The position numbers and the translations under genes are program-made. Positions 34,425-43,213 of a stretch of DNA of 64,000 nt are shown here, piece after piece; the stretch's first letter is position 1, and every line of letters starts with the position of its first letter. Under the pieces are notes generated by a model. That model was given only the letters and a program-made list of their open reading frames with translations, had not been told where the DNA came from and searched no databases. Source of the stretch: an uncultured Clostridia bacterium (GTDB lineage Bacteria; Bacillota; Clostridia; Christensenellales; Borkfalkiaceae); assembly GCA_930989535.1 (NCBI GenBank), contig CAKNLK010000008.1, positions 27,607 through 91,606 on the forward strand. Direction: 5' to 3'.

Positions 34425-35315
34425 ATGGAAAAAATTATCCTTTCGAGCGATTCCACCTGCGACCTGTACGCGGACTATGTGCGCGAGCACGATATCCGCA
34501 TCGTGCTGCTCCATTACACGATGGAGGAGAACGGGCAGCTGACGGAGGGGGTGGATTCGTTCACCGAATACGCGCAGTACGTCGACTTCTACAACAAATT
34601 GCGCGAGGGCGGCTTTTCGCGCACCTCCATGCTGAATTTCGACAGCCACTATGCGCACTTTAAGAAATTGGCGGAGGAGGGTGCGGAAAAAGTTCTGCAT
34701 TACAGCCTGTCGGGCGGGCTTTCGCCCACGGCGAACGTCGCCAAGGAAGCCGCGTCGGCAGTCATGGAAAAGTATCCGAACTGTAAAATTATAGCCATCG
34801 ATTCGCTTGCGGCGACCATCGGGCAGGGCGCGCTCGTGCGCGAGGCGGTGCGCCTGCGCGCGGAGGGCGTCTCGTTCGAGGAAATCGCAAAAATCACGGC
34901 GGATATGCCTATGCATATCCAGTATGCCATCATCGCCAACGATTTATATTACTTGAAGCGGGGCGGCAGGGTATCGTCGGTCGCGGCGGCCGCGGGTACC
35001 CTTCTGAACATCAAGCCGGTGCTTTCTTTTACAAGCGAGGGCAAGCTTACGGTTGTCGAAAAGGTGCGCGGCATGAAAAAGGCGTTCGCCTACGCGCTCG
35101 CCAAAACGGAAAAGTTTGAGCCCGTCGAGGAGAACCGCATGATGCGCATCGTGCACACCGACGCGGAGGATGGCGCGAAGGAACTTGCGGATATGGTGGA
35201 ACAGCGCTGGGGGTACCGCCCCGAAATTTCCATCATGGGGCCGGTTATCGGCTCGCACGTCGGCCCCGGCTCGGTGTCCATGATTTGGCTGACGAAGGAG
35301 CTGCGGCAGGATTAA
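34425..35315 (+). CDS. DegV family fatty-acid-binding protein (copy 2)
   Basis: 296 residues, tandem paralogue of the gene before it with the same domain plan (LSSDSTCDLY, SLAATIGQGALVREA, LKRGGRVSSVAAAAG). The sequences align without gaps over nearly their full length, so a duplication is likely. Differences cluster in the ligand-binding half, e.g. YEEN-type (TMEENGQL) versus TIEKNGVM. The two may prefer different fatty acids. A TTG directly before the ATG could also initiate. AAAGGG lies about 14 bases upstream, a long spacing. Confidence 0.88.
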   Translation: MEKIILSSDSTCDLYADYVREHDIRIVLLHYTMEENGQLTEGVDSFTEYAQYVDFYNKLREGGFSRTSMLNFDSHYAHFKKLAEEGAEKVLHYSLSGGLSPTANVAKEAASAVMEKYPNCKIIAIDSLAATIGQGALVREAVRLRAEGVSFEEIAKITADMPMHIQYAIIANDLYYLKRGGRVSSVAAAAGTLLNIKPVLSFTSEGKLTVVEKVRGMKKAFAYALAKTEKFEPVEENRMMRIVHTDAEDGAKELADMVEQRWGYRPEISIMGPVIGSHVGPGSVSMIWLTKELRQD

Positions 35316-35390
35316 AGGGGCAAAACCGCGCGGAAAAACGCCGAAAAGGCGGGCAAAAGCGAAAAAATTTGCGAAGCTGCGCAAATAAAA

Positions 35391-35419
35391 TTGTATCTTT
35401 TCAAAAAATATGGTATACT
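35391..35419 (+). promoter_or_regulatory. promoter of proS
   Basis: TTGTAT (35391-35396), 17 bp, TATACT (35414-35419). The leader is too short for a T-box. Confidence 0.8.
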
Positions 35420-35462
35420 TGAGCGAGTATCACCATATTTTTGTTTTTTAGCGGAGGGAGTT

Positions 35463-36893
35463 ATGGCAAAGGACAATCAGTTTGTCAATCAGATTGCGGA
35501 CATCGAAACGGATTTTCCCCGTTGGTATACCGACGTGGTCGTCAAGACCAAGCTCGTCGATTACGGCCCCGTCAAGGGTACGATGGTCATCCGCCCGTAC
35601 GGCTACGCCATCTGGGAGAATATCCAGAAGGAACTGGACGCGCGCATCAAGGCCACGGGGCACCAGAACGCCTATTTCCCGCTGCTCATCCCATACAGCT
35701 ACATGACGCGCGAGGCGGAGCACGTCGAGGGATTCGCGCCCGAGGTGGCGGTCGTAACGGTCGGCGGCGGCGAAACGCTCGCCGAGCCGCTGGTCATCCG
35801 CCCCACGAGCGAAACCATCTTCGGCGAAATGTATTCCAAGTGGCTGCAATCCTACCGCGACCTGCCCATCCTCATCAACCAGTGGGCGAACGTCATGCGG
35901 TGGGAAAAGACCACCCGCCCCTTCCTCCGAACGAGCGAATTTTTGTGGCAGGAGGGGCACACCGCCCACGCCACCGAGGAGGAGGCGATGGAGGAGACGA
36001 TGAAGATGCTCGGCGTGTATAAAGAATTCGCCGAAACCTGCCTCGCCATCCCCGTGTTCACGGGCAGAAAGACGGAAAAGGAAAAGTTCGCGGGCGCCGT
36101 CGCCACCTTCGGCATGGAGGCGATGATGCACGACGGCAAGAGCCTGCAGGCGGGCACTTCGCACTATCTCGGGCAGAATTTTGCCAAGGCGTTCGATATT
36201 CAGTTTTTGGACAAGGACGGAACGCACAAGTATGCCTACACCACGTCGTGGGGGGTATCCACGCGGCTCATCGGCGCGCTCATCATGGCGCACGGCGACC
36301 AGCGCGGCCTGGTTCTGCCGCCCGTCGTTGCGCCCGTGCAGGCCATCCTCATCCCCATCGCGGCGAAAAAGGAGGGCGTTTTGGAGGCGGTCGCCGACCT
36401 GAAATCGAAGCTGCTTGCGGCGGGCATCCGCGCCGATTCCGACACCACCGACAACAGCCCCGGCTGGAAGTTCAACGAGTGGGAGATGAAGGGCGTGCCC
36501 CTGCGCATCGAGCTGGGGCCGCGCGACATCGAGGCGGGCAAAATGGTGCTCGTCCGGCGCGACACGCACGAAAAGGTGGAAGCGCCCCTCGAAAACGCGG
36601 CCGAAACGGTGCAGAAGCTGCTCGCGGACATTCAGTCCAATTTATTGGAAATGGCGAAAAAGCGCAAGGAAGAGCGCGTCGTGTCCGCGGAGAACATCGA
36701 CGAACTTTTGAAGGGCGTCGAGGGCGGAAACTTCGTCAAGGCGGGCTGGTGCGGCTGCCGCGAGTGCGAGGATAAAATCAAGGAACAGACGGCCGCCACC
36801 GCGCGCGTGCTCGTCGAGGACGAACACGCCGAAACGTGCGTCTGCTGCGGCAAAAAGGCAAAGCACGTGGTGCTGTTTGCGAGGGCATACTAA
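35463..36893 (+). CDS. proS: prolyl-tRNA synthetase, archaeal/eukaryal type
   Basis: Charges tRNA-Pro. 476 residues, class II. Motif 2 is TRPFLRTSEFLWQEGHTAH and motif 3 follows as GPRDIEAG. The C-terminal extension has the zinc-type cysteines WCGCRECEDK and CVCCGKKAKH that distinguish the short (archaeal-type, no editing insertion) ProRS. The start at 35463 follows GGAGGGAG. It is monocistronic between promoter and terminator. Confidence 0.95.
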   Translation: MAKDNQFVNQIADIETDFPRWYTDVVVKTKLVDYGPVKGTMVIRPYGYAIWENIQKELDARIKATGHQNAYFPLLIPYSYMTREAEHVEGFAPEVAVVTVGGGETLAEPLVIRPTSETIFGEMYSKWLQSYRDLPILINQWANVMRWEKTTRPFLRTSEFLWQEGHTAHATEEEAMEETMKMLGVYKEFAETCLAIPVFTGRKTEKEKFAGAVATFGMEAMMHDGKSLQAGTSHYLGQNFAKAFDIQFLDKDGTHKYAYTTSWGVSTRLIGALIMAHGDQRGLVLPPVVAPVQAILIPIAAKKEGVLEAVADLKSKLLAAGIRADSDTTDNSPGWKFNEWEMKGVPLRIELGPRDIEAGKMVLVRRDTHEKVEAPLENAAETVQKLLADIQSNLLEMAKKRKEERVVSAENIDELLKGVEGGNFVKAGWCGCRECEDKIKEQTAATARVLVEDEHAETCVCCGKKAKHVVLFARAY

Positions 36894-36952
36894 AAAGCTC
36901 GCGAAAATCTCGGCGAGCTGACGCCTGCGATTTTCTGCGAATAAAAAGACAA

Positions 36953-36988
36953 CCCGCCGTCGGCGTAAGCCGAACGGCGGGATTTTCT
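36953..36988 (+). terminator. intrinsic terminator of proS
   Basis: CCCGCCGTCGGC (36953-36964) and GCCGAACGGCGGG (36969-36981) form a stem with a GTAA loop, followed by ATTTTCTCT. Confidence 0.75.
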
Positions 36989-37076
36989 CTCTTTGCGCCT
37001 CGTCGTAATAAGGTGACAGAGGGCAGACGGCGCGCGTTGCTTGCCGCCACGCCCTCGTACACTTATTGCTCCTTTT

Positions 37077-37260
37077 CCCCAAAAATCTCACTTCGCTTTG
37101 CTTGTTGCGATTTTCGGGGACCCCGTAAAAGGGCACACATATTATAAAATGCCGCAAATTCACTCTTTCCGCAAAAGCCGTAGGTATGCGGCAAATTGAG
37201 GGCGCTTAGGCAAAAACGTCGTTTTGCCACGCGCAGTTGATTATTAAAATCCTCCTGTAA
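37077..37260 (+). repeat. composite multi-hairpin repeat, decayed copy D
   Basis: Retains an H6-type stem at 37077-37119, the CATATTATAAAAT linker, H4 at 37177-37192 (GCCG with CGGC) and H5 at 37203-37234 (GGCAAAA with TTTTGCC, loop ACGTCG), then the AT-rich linker. The left arm of H3 and all of H2 are gone. It lies in the proS to purine permease gap. Confidence 0.6.
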
Positions 37261-37389
37261 ATTGGGGTGCGCAGCGCAAAAGGGCGGGCCAAAGCGCCGC
37301 GGGAATAGCCGTTAAGCAGGGCGGAGGGCGGAAATTTTGCATTTTTGCTAAGACTTTTTTGCAAAAACCGATTTTTTCGCTGTATCCGA

Positions 37390-37418
37390 TTGCCTTTGTT
37401 AAAAACTTGTGATAAAAT
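37390..37418 (+). promoter_or_regulatory. promoter of the purine permease gene
   Basis: TTGCCT (37390-37395), 17 bp, TAAAAT (37413-37418). Confidence 0.65.
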
Positions 37419-37432
37419 AAAGATAATAAAGT

Positions 37433-37474
37433 GGACAAGGCGCCTTGTCCTTTTTTCCTTCACAGGAAAAAAGG
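37433..37474 (+). promoter_or_regulatory. terminator-like hairpin and competing stem in the permease leader
   Basis: The palindrome GGACAAGGCGCCTTGTCC (37433-37450) followed by TTTTTT is a complete terminator. A second perfect 10-bp stem, CCTTTTTTCC (37449-37458) with GGAAAAAAGG (37465-37474), would capture the same T-run. Two alternative folds are thus possible in the first 50 bases of the transcript. Confidence 0.5.
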
Positions 37475-37547
37475 GGCGCAAACGAAATCTTCGGCTATTG
37501 GCCGCCGCGGTGCGGCTTATACAAATTTATACTTTTGGAGGTTTCAG

Positions 37548-39071
37548 ATGGCAGAAGATCAAAACTTCGAAGAACCGAAGACTGAAGAAACGCCGGCGGA
37601 GCAGCCGGTTGCGGAAGCAGTCGGAGGGGAGGCTGTTGCGGAATCGAAGTACACCGGCTTCCTTGGAAAGGTCGACAATTACTTCGGCATTACGAAGATG
37701 AAGTCTTCCTTCAAGACGGAGATGCTCGCGGGCCTGACGACGTTCATGACCATGGTCTATATCCTCATGGTCAACGCGGATATGTTTGTCACGACGGGCG
37801 TAACCTACGGTGCGGCGTACATCTTTACCGCGCTGGGAGCAATTGTCGGTACGCTTTTAATGGCGTTTTTGGCAAAAATTCCCTTTGCGCAGGCCCCGGG
37901 CATGGGATTGAACGCCTTTTTCTGTTTTACGGTGTGCGGTACGCTCGGGTATTCGTATGCAAACGCTTTGCTCATCGTGCTGTGCTCGGGCTTGTTGTTC
38001 CTCATCCTCACGATTGTCGGTGCGCGCAAGATGATTGTCCGCTCCGTTCCGACCGCGATTCGTTTGGCAATTCCGGCAGGTATCGGCCTGTTTATCGCGT
38101 TTGTCGGTTTACAGCAGGCGGGCATCGTTGTCAACGACGATTCAACGCTCGTTAAGCTCGTTTCCTTTAATATTTTGGCGGACAAGTTTGACGGATTTGC
38201 GGCAATGTCGGCGGCGGTTGCGCTTCTCTCCCTGCTGATCATAGCCATCTTTTCCAAGCTGAAGGTTAAGGGTGCCGTTCTGTTCGGTATTATCGGCAGC
38301 ACTGTGCTGTATTACATTTTTGCGGCGATTGCGTTGGCTGTCGGCAATGCAGCGGCAGAAGCGATGTTCGCGAAAATCACCTTCTCGAACCCCTTACAGG
38401 CATTTGCCGATTTCGGCACGCAGTCCTTCGGGCAGGCGTTTATCAACGGATTCAAAGGAATCGGAGGCGACAAAATTTTTGATTTCATCGCAACGCTCGT
38501 CGCGTTCGCGATGGTCGATATGTTCGATACGATCGGCACGCTGATGGGCACCTGCCAGGCAGCAGGCAAGGAGAGCGGCCTGCTCGACGATACGGGCGAG
38601 GTCAAAAACATCCAGAAGGCTCTCCTGTGCGACTCGATTGCGACCTGCACGGGCGCAATCTGCGGAACCTCCACGGTCACGACCTTCGTCGAGTCCTCCG
38701 CGGGCGTTGCGGAAGGCGGCAGAACGGGCTTTACCGCTCTGGTCGTTGCGGTGTTGTTTGCGATCGCCATGTTCCTCAGCCCGATTGCCGCGCTCATTCC
38801 GCGCTGCGCAACGGCGGGTGCGTTGCTGTACGTCGGCGTTTTGATGATGGGCAATGTCACGAGCATCGATTGGAAAGATCCCGCGGCGGCTGTCCCCGCA
38901 TTCCTCACCATCGCGATGATGAGCTTCACCTACTCCATCTCCTACGGTATTGCGGCGGGCTTTATCTCCTATTCGCTCATCAAGCTTTGCACGGGCAAAG
39001 TCAAGGATATCAGCCCCGTTACGGCGATCCTCACGCTCGTGTTCCTGTTCACCTTCCTGTTCACGCACTGA
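37548..39071 (+). CDS. NCS2-family purine permease (AzgA/PbuG type)
   Basis: 507 residues, 12 to 14 membrane segments, a hypoxanthine/guanine/adenine proton symporter by family. GMGLNAFFCFTVCG and FVESSAGVAEGGRTGF are the signature stretches near the substrate site. The N-terminal 35 residues are acidic and alanine/glutamate-rich, an extension beyond the usual family start. ATG at 37548 follows GGAGG. An in-frame GTG at 37431 sits inside the terminator hairpin and is unlikely. The adenine deaminase downstream supports purine uptake and salvage. Confidence 0.88.
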   Translation: MAEDQNFEEPKTEETPAEQPVAEAVGGEAVAESKYTGFLGKVDNYFGITKMKSSFKTEMLAGLTTFMTMVYILMVNADMFVTTGVTYGAAYIFTALGAIVGTLLMAFLAKIPFAQAPGMGLNAFFCFTVCGTLGYSYANALLIVLCSGLLFLILTIVGARKMIVRSVPTAIRLAIPAGIGLFIAFVGLQQAGIVVNDDSTLVKLVSFNILADKFDGFAAMSAAVALLSLLIIAIFSKLKVKGAVLFGIIGSTVLYYIFAAIALAVGNAAAEAMFAKITFSNPLQAFADFGTQSFGQAFINGFKGIGGDKIFDFIATLVAFAMVDMFDTIGTLMGTCQAAGKESGLLDDTGEVKNIQKALLCDSIATCTGAICGTSTVTTFVESSAGVAEGGRTGFTALVVAVLFAIAMFLSPIAALIPRCATAGALLYVGVLMMGNVTSIDWKDPAAAVPAFLTIAMMSFTYSISYGIAAGFISYSLIKLCTGKVKDISPVTAILTLVFLFTFLFTH

Positions 39072-39093
39072 GCGGAGAAAAACGAAACTTACA

Positions 39094-39119
39094 AGCGCAC
39101 CCGACGGGTGCGCTTTTGC
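39094..39119 (+). terminator. intrinsic terminator of the permease gene
   Basis: GCGCACCC pairs with GGGTGCGC around a GA/C loop and TTTT follows. Confidence 0.8.
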
Positions 39120-39173
39120 TTGCGGCAAATTTTCAATAATTTTCGGCGGCCGCTTTTCTTTTGCGGCGCGGCA

Positions 39174-39182
39174 TGCTATAAT
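39174..39182 (+). promoter_or_regulatory. extended -10 promoter of ade
   Basis: TGCTATAAT (39174-39182) with no good -35 at 17 bp; GGAGG follows before the ATG at 39209. Confidence 0.6.
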
Positions 39183-39208
39183 AGAATAAAATCAACGGAG
39201 GAAAAACC

Positions 39209-40918
39209 ATGCTCGAACAGTATATCGACGCCGCCGTCGGCAGAAAAAAGGCGGAAACCGTCCTGAAAAACGGCAGATTCGTCAACGTATTCACGGGCGA
39301 AATCTGCGAAGGGGATATCGCCGTCGAGGGCGGCAAGATTGTCGGCTTCGGCAAATACGAGGGGGAAACGGAATACGACCTCGCGGGCAAAACCGCCGTG
39401 CCGGGGCTCATCGACGCGCACGTGCACATCGAAAGCTCGCAGCTCTCGCCGGAGGAGTTCGCGCGGCTCGTTCTGCCCCGCGGCACGACGACCGCCATTG
39501 CCGACCCGCACGAAATCACCAACGTGTGCGGCATCGCGGGGGCGAAGTACATCGCCGACGCGTCCAAAAACACGCCCCTCGAAGTAAAGGTGATGCTCCC
39601 GTCCTGCGTTCCCGCCACCGCCTTTGAAACGAGCGGCGCGACGCTCACGGGCGCGGATACCGAAAAATACATCGGCGCCGATTTTATCCACGGTCTGGGC
39701 GAGTTCATGAACTACCCGGGCGTGCTTTATAAAGATTCGGAAGTGATGAAAAAGCTCGCCGCCGCGCGGAAAGCGGGCAAGGTCGTCGACGGCCACGCCC
39801 CCGCCACGAGCGGGCTGGGGCTCAACGCGTACATCGCGGCGGGCATCTCCACCGACCACGAGTGCACCTCGCCCGAAGAGGCGCTCGAAAAGGTGTCCAA
39901 GGGCATGTACGTGCATCTGCGCGAGGGGAGCGCCACCCGCAACGTGGCGGCCAACTGCGGGGCGGCAAACGCCGCGAACCTGCGCCGCTTTCTCTTGTGC
40001 ACCGACGACAGGCACGCCGCCGATTTAAAGGCGAAGGGGCACCTCGACAACGCTCTCCGCGTCGCGGTCGCCGCGGGCATGAACCCGGTGTGGGCAATCA
40101 TCGCCGCCACGCTCAATTCGGCGGAGTGCTATCGTCTGTACGGCAAGGGCGCCATTGCGCCGGGGTACGACGCCGACATCGCCGTGTTCGACGATTTGAA
40201 AAATTTCAACTGCGCCATGGTCTTCAAGGGCGGCAGGCTCGTAGCCAAGGAGGGCAAAGCGCTGTTTAAAACGGGCGAAAAGTACCTTCCCGCCGAAGTC
40301 AAAAACACCGTGCACGTCGGCAACGTTGCGCCGGACGATTTCAAGATAAAATTGAAGGGCAGGCGCGCCAACGTCATCCGCCTTTTAAAGGACAACGTCG
40401 TCACCGAAAAGGTGGTGCGCGAAGTCGAGAGCGAAAACGGCGACGTAAAACTTTGCGGCACCGATTTGTTGAAGCTCGCCGTCGTCGAGCGGCACCGCGG
40501 CACGGGCAACATCGGGCTGGGGCTGTTGGAGGGGTACGGCCTGAAAAACGGCGCCATCGCGCTCACCATCGCGCACGATTCGCACAATATCATCGTATTG
40601 GGCGACAACAATGCGGACATGGCCGCGGCGGTCGCGGAGCTGAAGCGCATCGGCGGCGGCATGGCAATCGCCGAAGGGGGAAAGGCGCAGTCTCTCCCGC
40701 TCGACATCGCGGGGCTGATGAGTTCGCTCCCCGCCGAGGAGTACATCGCGCAGTCGGAAAAACTGCTCGAAAAGGCGTACTCGATGGGCGTCTCGCGCGA
40801 CGTCGAGGCGTTCATGAGCCTGTCGTTTCTGGCGCTACTCGTTATCCCGTCTTTAAAGCTCTCCGACAGGGGATTGTTCGATGCGGACAAATTCGAGCTT
40901 TGCTCCATCGACGCGTAA
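39209..40918 (+). CDS. ade: adenine deaminase
   Basis: Amidohydrolase converting adenine to hypoxanthine. 569 residues, the standard Ade length. Metal-binding stretches include DAHVHIESSQLS, ADPHEITNVCG and HDSHNIIVLGDN near the end. The C-terminal third is the Ade-specific domain. Together with the permease it provides adenine salvage. GGAGG lies eight bases before the ATG. Confidence 0.95.
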   Translation: MLEQYIDAAVGRKKAETVLKNGRFVNVFTGEICEGDIAVEGGKIVGFGKYEGETEYDLAGKTAVPGLIDAHVHIESSQLSPEEFARLVLPRGTTTAIADPHEITNVCGIAGAKYIADASKNTPLEVKVMLPSCVPATAFETSGATLTGADTEKYIGADFIHGLGEFMNYPGVLYKDSEVMKKLAAARKAGKVVDGHAPATSGLGLNAYIAAGISTDHECTSPEEALEKVSKGMYVHLREGSATRNVAANCGAANAANLRRFLLCTDDRHAADLKAKGHLDNALRVAVAAGMNPVWAIIAATLNSAECYRLYGKGAIAPGYDADIAVFDDLKNFNCAMVFKGGRLVAKEGKALFKTGEKYLPAEVKNTVHVGNVAPDDFKIKLKGRRANVIRLLKDNVVTEKVVREVESENGDVKLCGTDLLKLAVVERHRGTGNIGLGLLEGYGLKNGAIALTIAHDSHNIIVLGDNNADMAAAVAELKRIGGGMAIAEGGKAQSLPLDIAGLMSSLPAEEYIAQSEKLLEKAYSMGVSRDVEAFMSLSFLALLVIPSLKLSDRGLFDADKFELCSIDA

Positions 40919-40997
40919 AAGGGCATCCGTTCGGCAAAAGGCGGCGCGCGGCGCCGCAATACAATTGGCGGTGCGCCGCAATTCCATAATAAAATAA

Positions 40998-41031
40998 GGG
41001 GAGGAGCTTTTCGGCAAAGCTCCTCCCTTTT
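40998..41031 (+). terminator. intrinsic terminator of ade
   Basis: GGGAGGAGCTTT (40999-41010) and AAAGCTCCTCCC (41016-41027) followed by TTTTC. Confidence 0.85.
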
Positions 41032-41106
41032 CGCGCAAAAAAGGCATATTTCGCGCGCGCGGGTGTGATAAAATACAGGCTGAAAGAATACGAGGGGGTG
41101 CGGATA

Positions 41107-41886
41107 GTGGCGCGGAAAATCGTAATCACATCGGGCAAGGGCGGCGTCGGCAAAACGACGGTCGCCGCCAACCTCGGCATGCGCCTCGCGGCGATGGGCG
41201 AGCGCGTCGTGCTGGCGGACGCCGATTTCGGGCTGAACAACATCGACGTCGTGTGCGGCGTGGAAAACCTCGTCACCTACGACATCGTCGACGCCATCGA
41301 GGGGCGCTGCCGCACGCGGCAGGCGCTCGTGCAGCACCCCGAATACCCGAACCTGTTCATCCTCGCGTCCAACCATACCGACCCGGGCAAGTACATATCC
41401 CCGCAGGCAGTGCGGCTGATTCTAGACAACCTCGCGCCGCGGTTCGATTATATCCTCATCGATTCGCCCGCGGGCATCGAGGGCGGGTTCCACCGCGCGG
41501 TCGCGGCGGCGGAGGAGGCGCTCGTAATCACCACGCCGCACATCTCGTCTCTGCGCGACGCGGATAAAGTAATCGCGGTATTAAAGAGCTACTGCTTGAA
41601 GAGCGTCGACCTCGTCATCAACATGGTGCGGGGGGATATGCTCGTCGACGGCGAAATTCTGTCCCCGCGCGAAATTTCGGAAATTTTAAAGATTCCGCTC
41701 ATCGGCATCGTCCCGCAGGAGGACGGCGTGTTTTTAGGCGAAAGGGAGCGGGGGAGCGGCGCGCGGAAGGCGTTCAGGCTCTTGGCGGGCAACATCGCCA
41801 AAGGCACGCGCAAAATATACAACGCCGCCTATAAATACAACGGGTTTTTCGGGAGCATCCGGAGAAATTTGAAGAAGACGCTGTAA
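41107..41886 (+). CDS. minD: septum site-determining protein MinD
   Basis: Membrane-associated ATPase that with MinE positions the division site. 259 residues from a GTG start. The deviant Walker A is SGKGGVGKTTVAAN, switch I/II regions are ADADFGLNNIDVV and IDSPAGIEGG, and a basic amphipathic C-terminus (FGSIRRNLKKTL) fits the membrane-targeting sequence. GTG at 41107 was chosen because GAGGGGG lies eight bases upstream; an earlier in-frame GTG at 41065 is possible. No minC is adjacent. Confidence 0.93.
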   Translation: MARKIVITSGKGGVGKTTVAANLGMRLAAMGERVVLADADFGLNNIDVVCGVENLVTYDIVDAIEGRCRTRQALVQHPEYPNLFILASNHTDPGKYISPQAVRLILDNLAPRFDYILIDSPAGIEGGFHRAVAAAEEALVITTPHISSLRDADKVIAVLKSYCLKSVDLVINMVRGDMLVDGEILSPREISEILKIPLIGIVPQEDGVFLGERERGSGARKAFRLLAGNIAKGTRKIYNAAYKYNGFFGSIRRNLKKTL

Positions 41887-41917
41887 GTTTACGCGCGGGA
41901 GAGAAAAGGGACATCGT

Positions 41918-42151
41918 ATGCACAAACTGACGGACAGCGCCGCGCGCGCGAAAAATTTGCTGGAACGGGAGAACGCGCCCCTCGCCGAAGAGTGCGAGCG
42001 CGTTCTGGCGCGCGATTTGGAGAGGGTTTTGTCCTCCTATTTCTTTTTGCAGGGCGGCGTGCAGCTGAAAATCGCGCGCGAGGGCGGCAGTACGGTAATC
42101 ACCCTGCGCGCCGAAGCGGTGCAGGCGAGGCCGTTCGGCATCGTCAAATAA
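41918..42151 (+). CDS. MinE-like cell division topological factor
   Basis: 77 residues directly after minD. The middle, AEECERVLARDLERVLSSYF, followed by VQLKIAREGGSTVITLRAEA, resembles the MinE dimer domain. The N-terminal 20 residues (HKLTDSAARAKNLLERENAP) could contact MinD but lack an evident amphipathic membrane helix. It is best called a divergent MinE. It is followed immediately by the converging MerR-type fragment. Confidence 0.65.
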   Translation: MHKLTDSAARAKNLLERENAPLAEECERVLARDLERVLSSYFFLQGGVQLKIAREGGSTVITLRAEAVQARPFGIVK

Positions 42152-42152
42152 A

Positions 42153-42530
42153 TTATTCGCCGAGCCGCACCTGCAATTCGTATTTCCATTGCAGGATGCC
42201 CGTCAGCACGACGATATGCACGATATATTGCGGCTCCGCGCCCTTCTCCCTTGCGCGGGCCAGAAGTTCTTCCCGCACGGCCGCGCGCGTCTCTTCCGTA
42301 CATTCGGCGCACAGGTATTCGCCCGCGGGCAGCGTCAGCAGATTTTCAATCTGCGAATAGCGGGTGCACACGGCGAACAGGCGGGTTTTTCCGTCCGCTT
42401 CGTATATTCCCGCCATGTCCTCGAAGGCAAAATCGCCGCGCCTCTCTTCGCCGACCTGCGCAAAGAAATGGCGCAGATAATTCCACAGGTTCTCCACCGT
42501 CGGCTCGGTCAGCTTGTCGGAAAGGAGTAC
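42153..42530 (-). pseudogene. C-terminal fragment of a GyrI/BmrR-type effector-binding domain protein (likely MerR family)
   Basis: About 125 residues from LSDKLTEPTVENLWN to the stop. FEDMAGIYEADGKTRLFAVC and LTLPAGEYLCAECTEE are typical of the effector-binding half of MerR-type regulators. The DNA-binding N-terminal half and any start are missing; upstream codons do not continue the family. The break lies around 42515-42540, where the plus-strand fragment starts. Confidence 0.55.
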
Positions 42531-42974
42531 AAAATATCCCTCTCCGAGAGCGGCGAACTGACGATGAAGTTTCAAACGAACAAGAGCTGGACGGACTATA
42601 TCGGAACGAAGCCCGCGGCGGAATACCGCAAGATAAAGCTGTCGGTGCCGGGCGAACTTTTGTCCGAACTCACAATCAAGACGACGAACGAGGCAATCGA
42701 CGTTGCGCCCCTGTCCGTTTCGGGGGAGGTTTCGCTCGATTCCAACGGCGGCGATTTGAATTTCGAAAAGATCGATGTGGGCGAAAGCCTGACCGTGACG
42801 GCTAAAAACGGGAACATCACCGGCTCCGTGCTCGGCGGTATGGACGATTTTTCCATTACCTGCGAATATAAAAAGGGGGAATGCAACCTTCCCGAAAGCA
42901 AGGAGGGCGGCACAAAATCCCTGAAAGCAAACTGCAACAACGGCGATATTGCCATTCAGTTTGTAACCGAATAA
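42528..42974 (+). pseudogene. C-terminal fragment of a DUF4097-type beta-helix protein
   Basis: About 148 codons. LTIKTTNEAIDVAPLSVSG, GEVSLDSNGGDLNFEKIDVG and SLTVTAKNGNITGSVLGG show the strand-repeat pattern of DUF4097 adhesin-like proteins. The 5' end is missing (no ribosome site, no signal or membrane helix) and it begins where the minus-strand fragment also begins. Terminator and stop are intact. An internal ATG at 42562 could restart translation. Confidence 0.55.
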
Positions 42975-42991
42975 ACGCAATCGTTTTTTAA

Positions 42992-43035
42992 GCGGAGAGC
43001 GGCCGAATTGTCCGGCAGCTCTCCGCTTTTTTGTG
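42992..43035 (+). terminator. intrinsic terminator after the DUF4097 fragment
   Basis: AGCGGAGAGC (42992-43001) pairs with GCTCTCCGCT (43019-43028), followed by TTTTTT. Confidence 0.85.
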
Positions 43036-43153
43036 TGTATTCCGAAAGAATTTGTATCGCGCAAGCGGCGGGGCGGCGCTTACTTTTCTCTACAAAAACG
43101 GCAAAAACGTGGAGAAACAATTTTCCATATGTTGTTCAAATTTTGTGCAAAAT

Positions 43154-43169
43154 ATACAAGATATAGTAT
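43154..43169 (+). promoter_or_regulatory. candidate NrdR box upstream of nrdD
   Basis: ATACAAGATATAGTAT matches the known 16-bp NrdR box consensus acaCwAtATaTwGtgt at 13 positions. NrdR boxes usually come in pairs; a degenerate CCATATGTTG at about 43125-43134 is the only partner seen. Confidence 0.5.
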
Positions 43170-43213
43170 TTTTTTGAAATTGTTGCAAATGCCACAGTTT
43201 TTTTTTGCGAAGG

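Noticed and set aside
35396..35462. T-box leader for proS
   Set aside because: The leader after the predicted start is under 40 bases, too short, and lacks the T-box sequence.
37425..37548. Purine riboswitch upstream of the permease
   Set aside because: The conserved purine aptamer elements (TCTACC-type loop and core pairing) are not present; only the terminator-like hairpins are.
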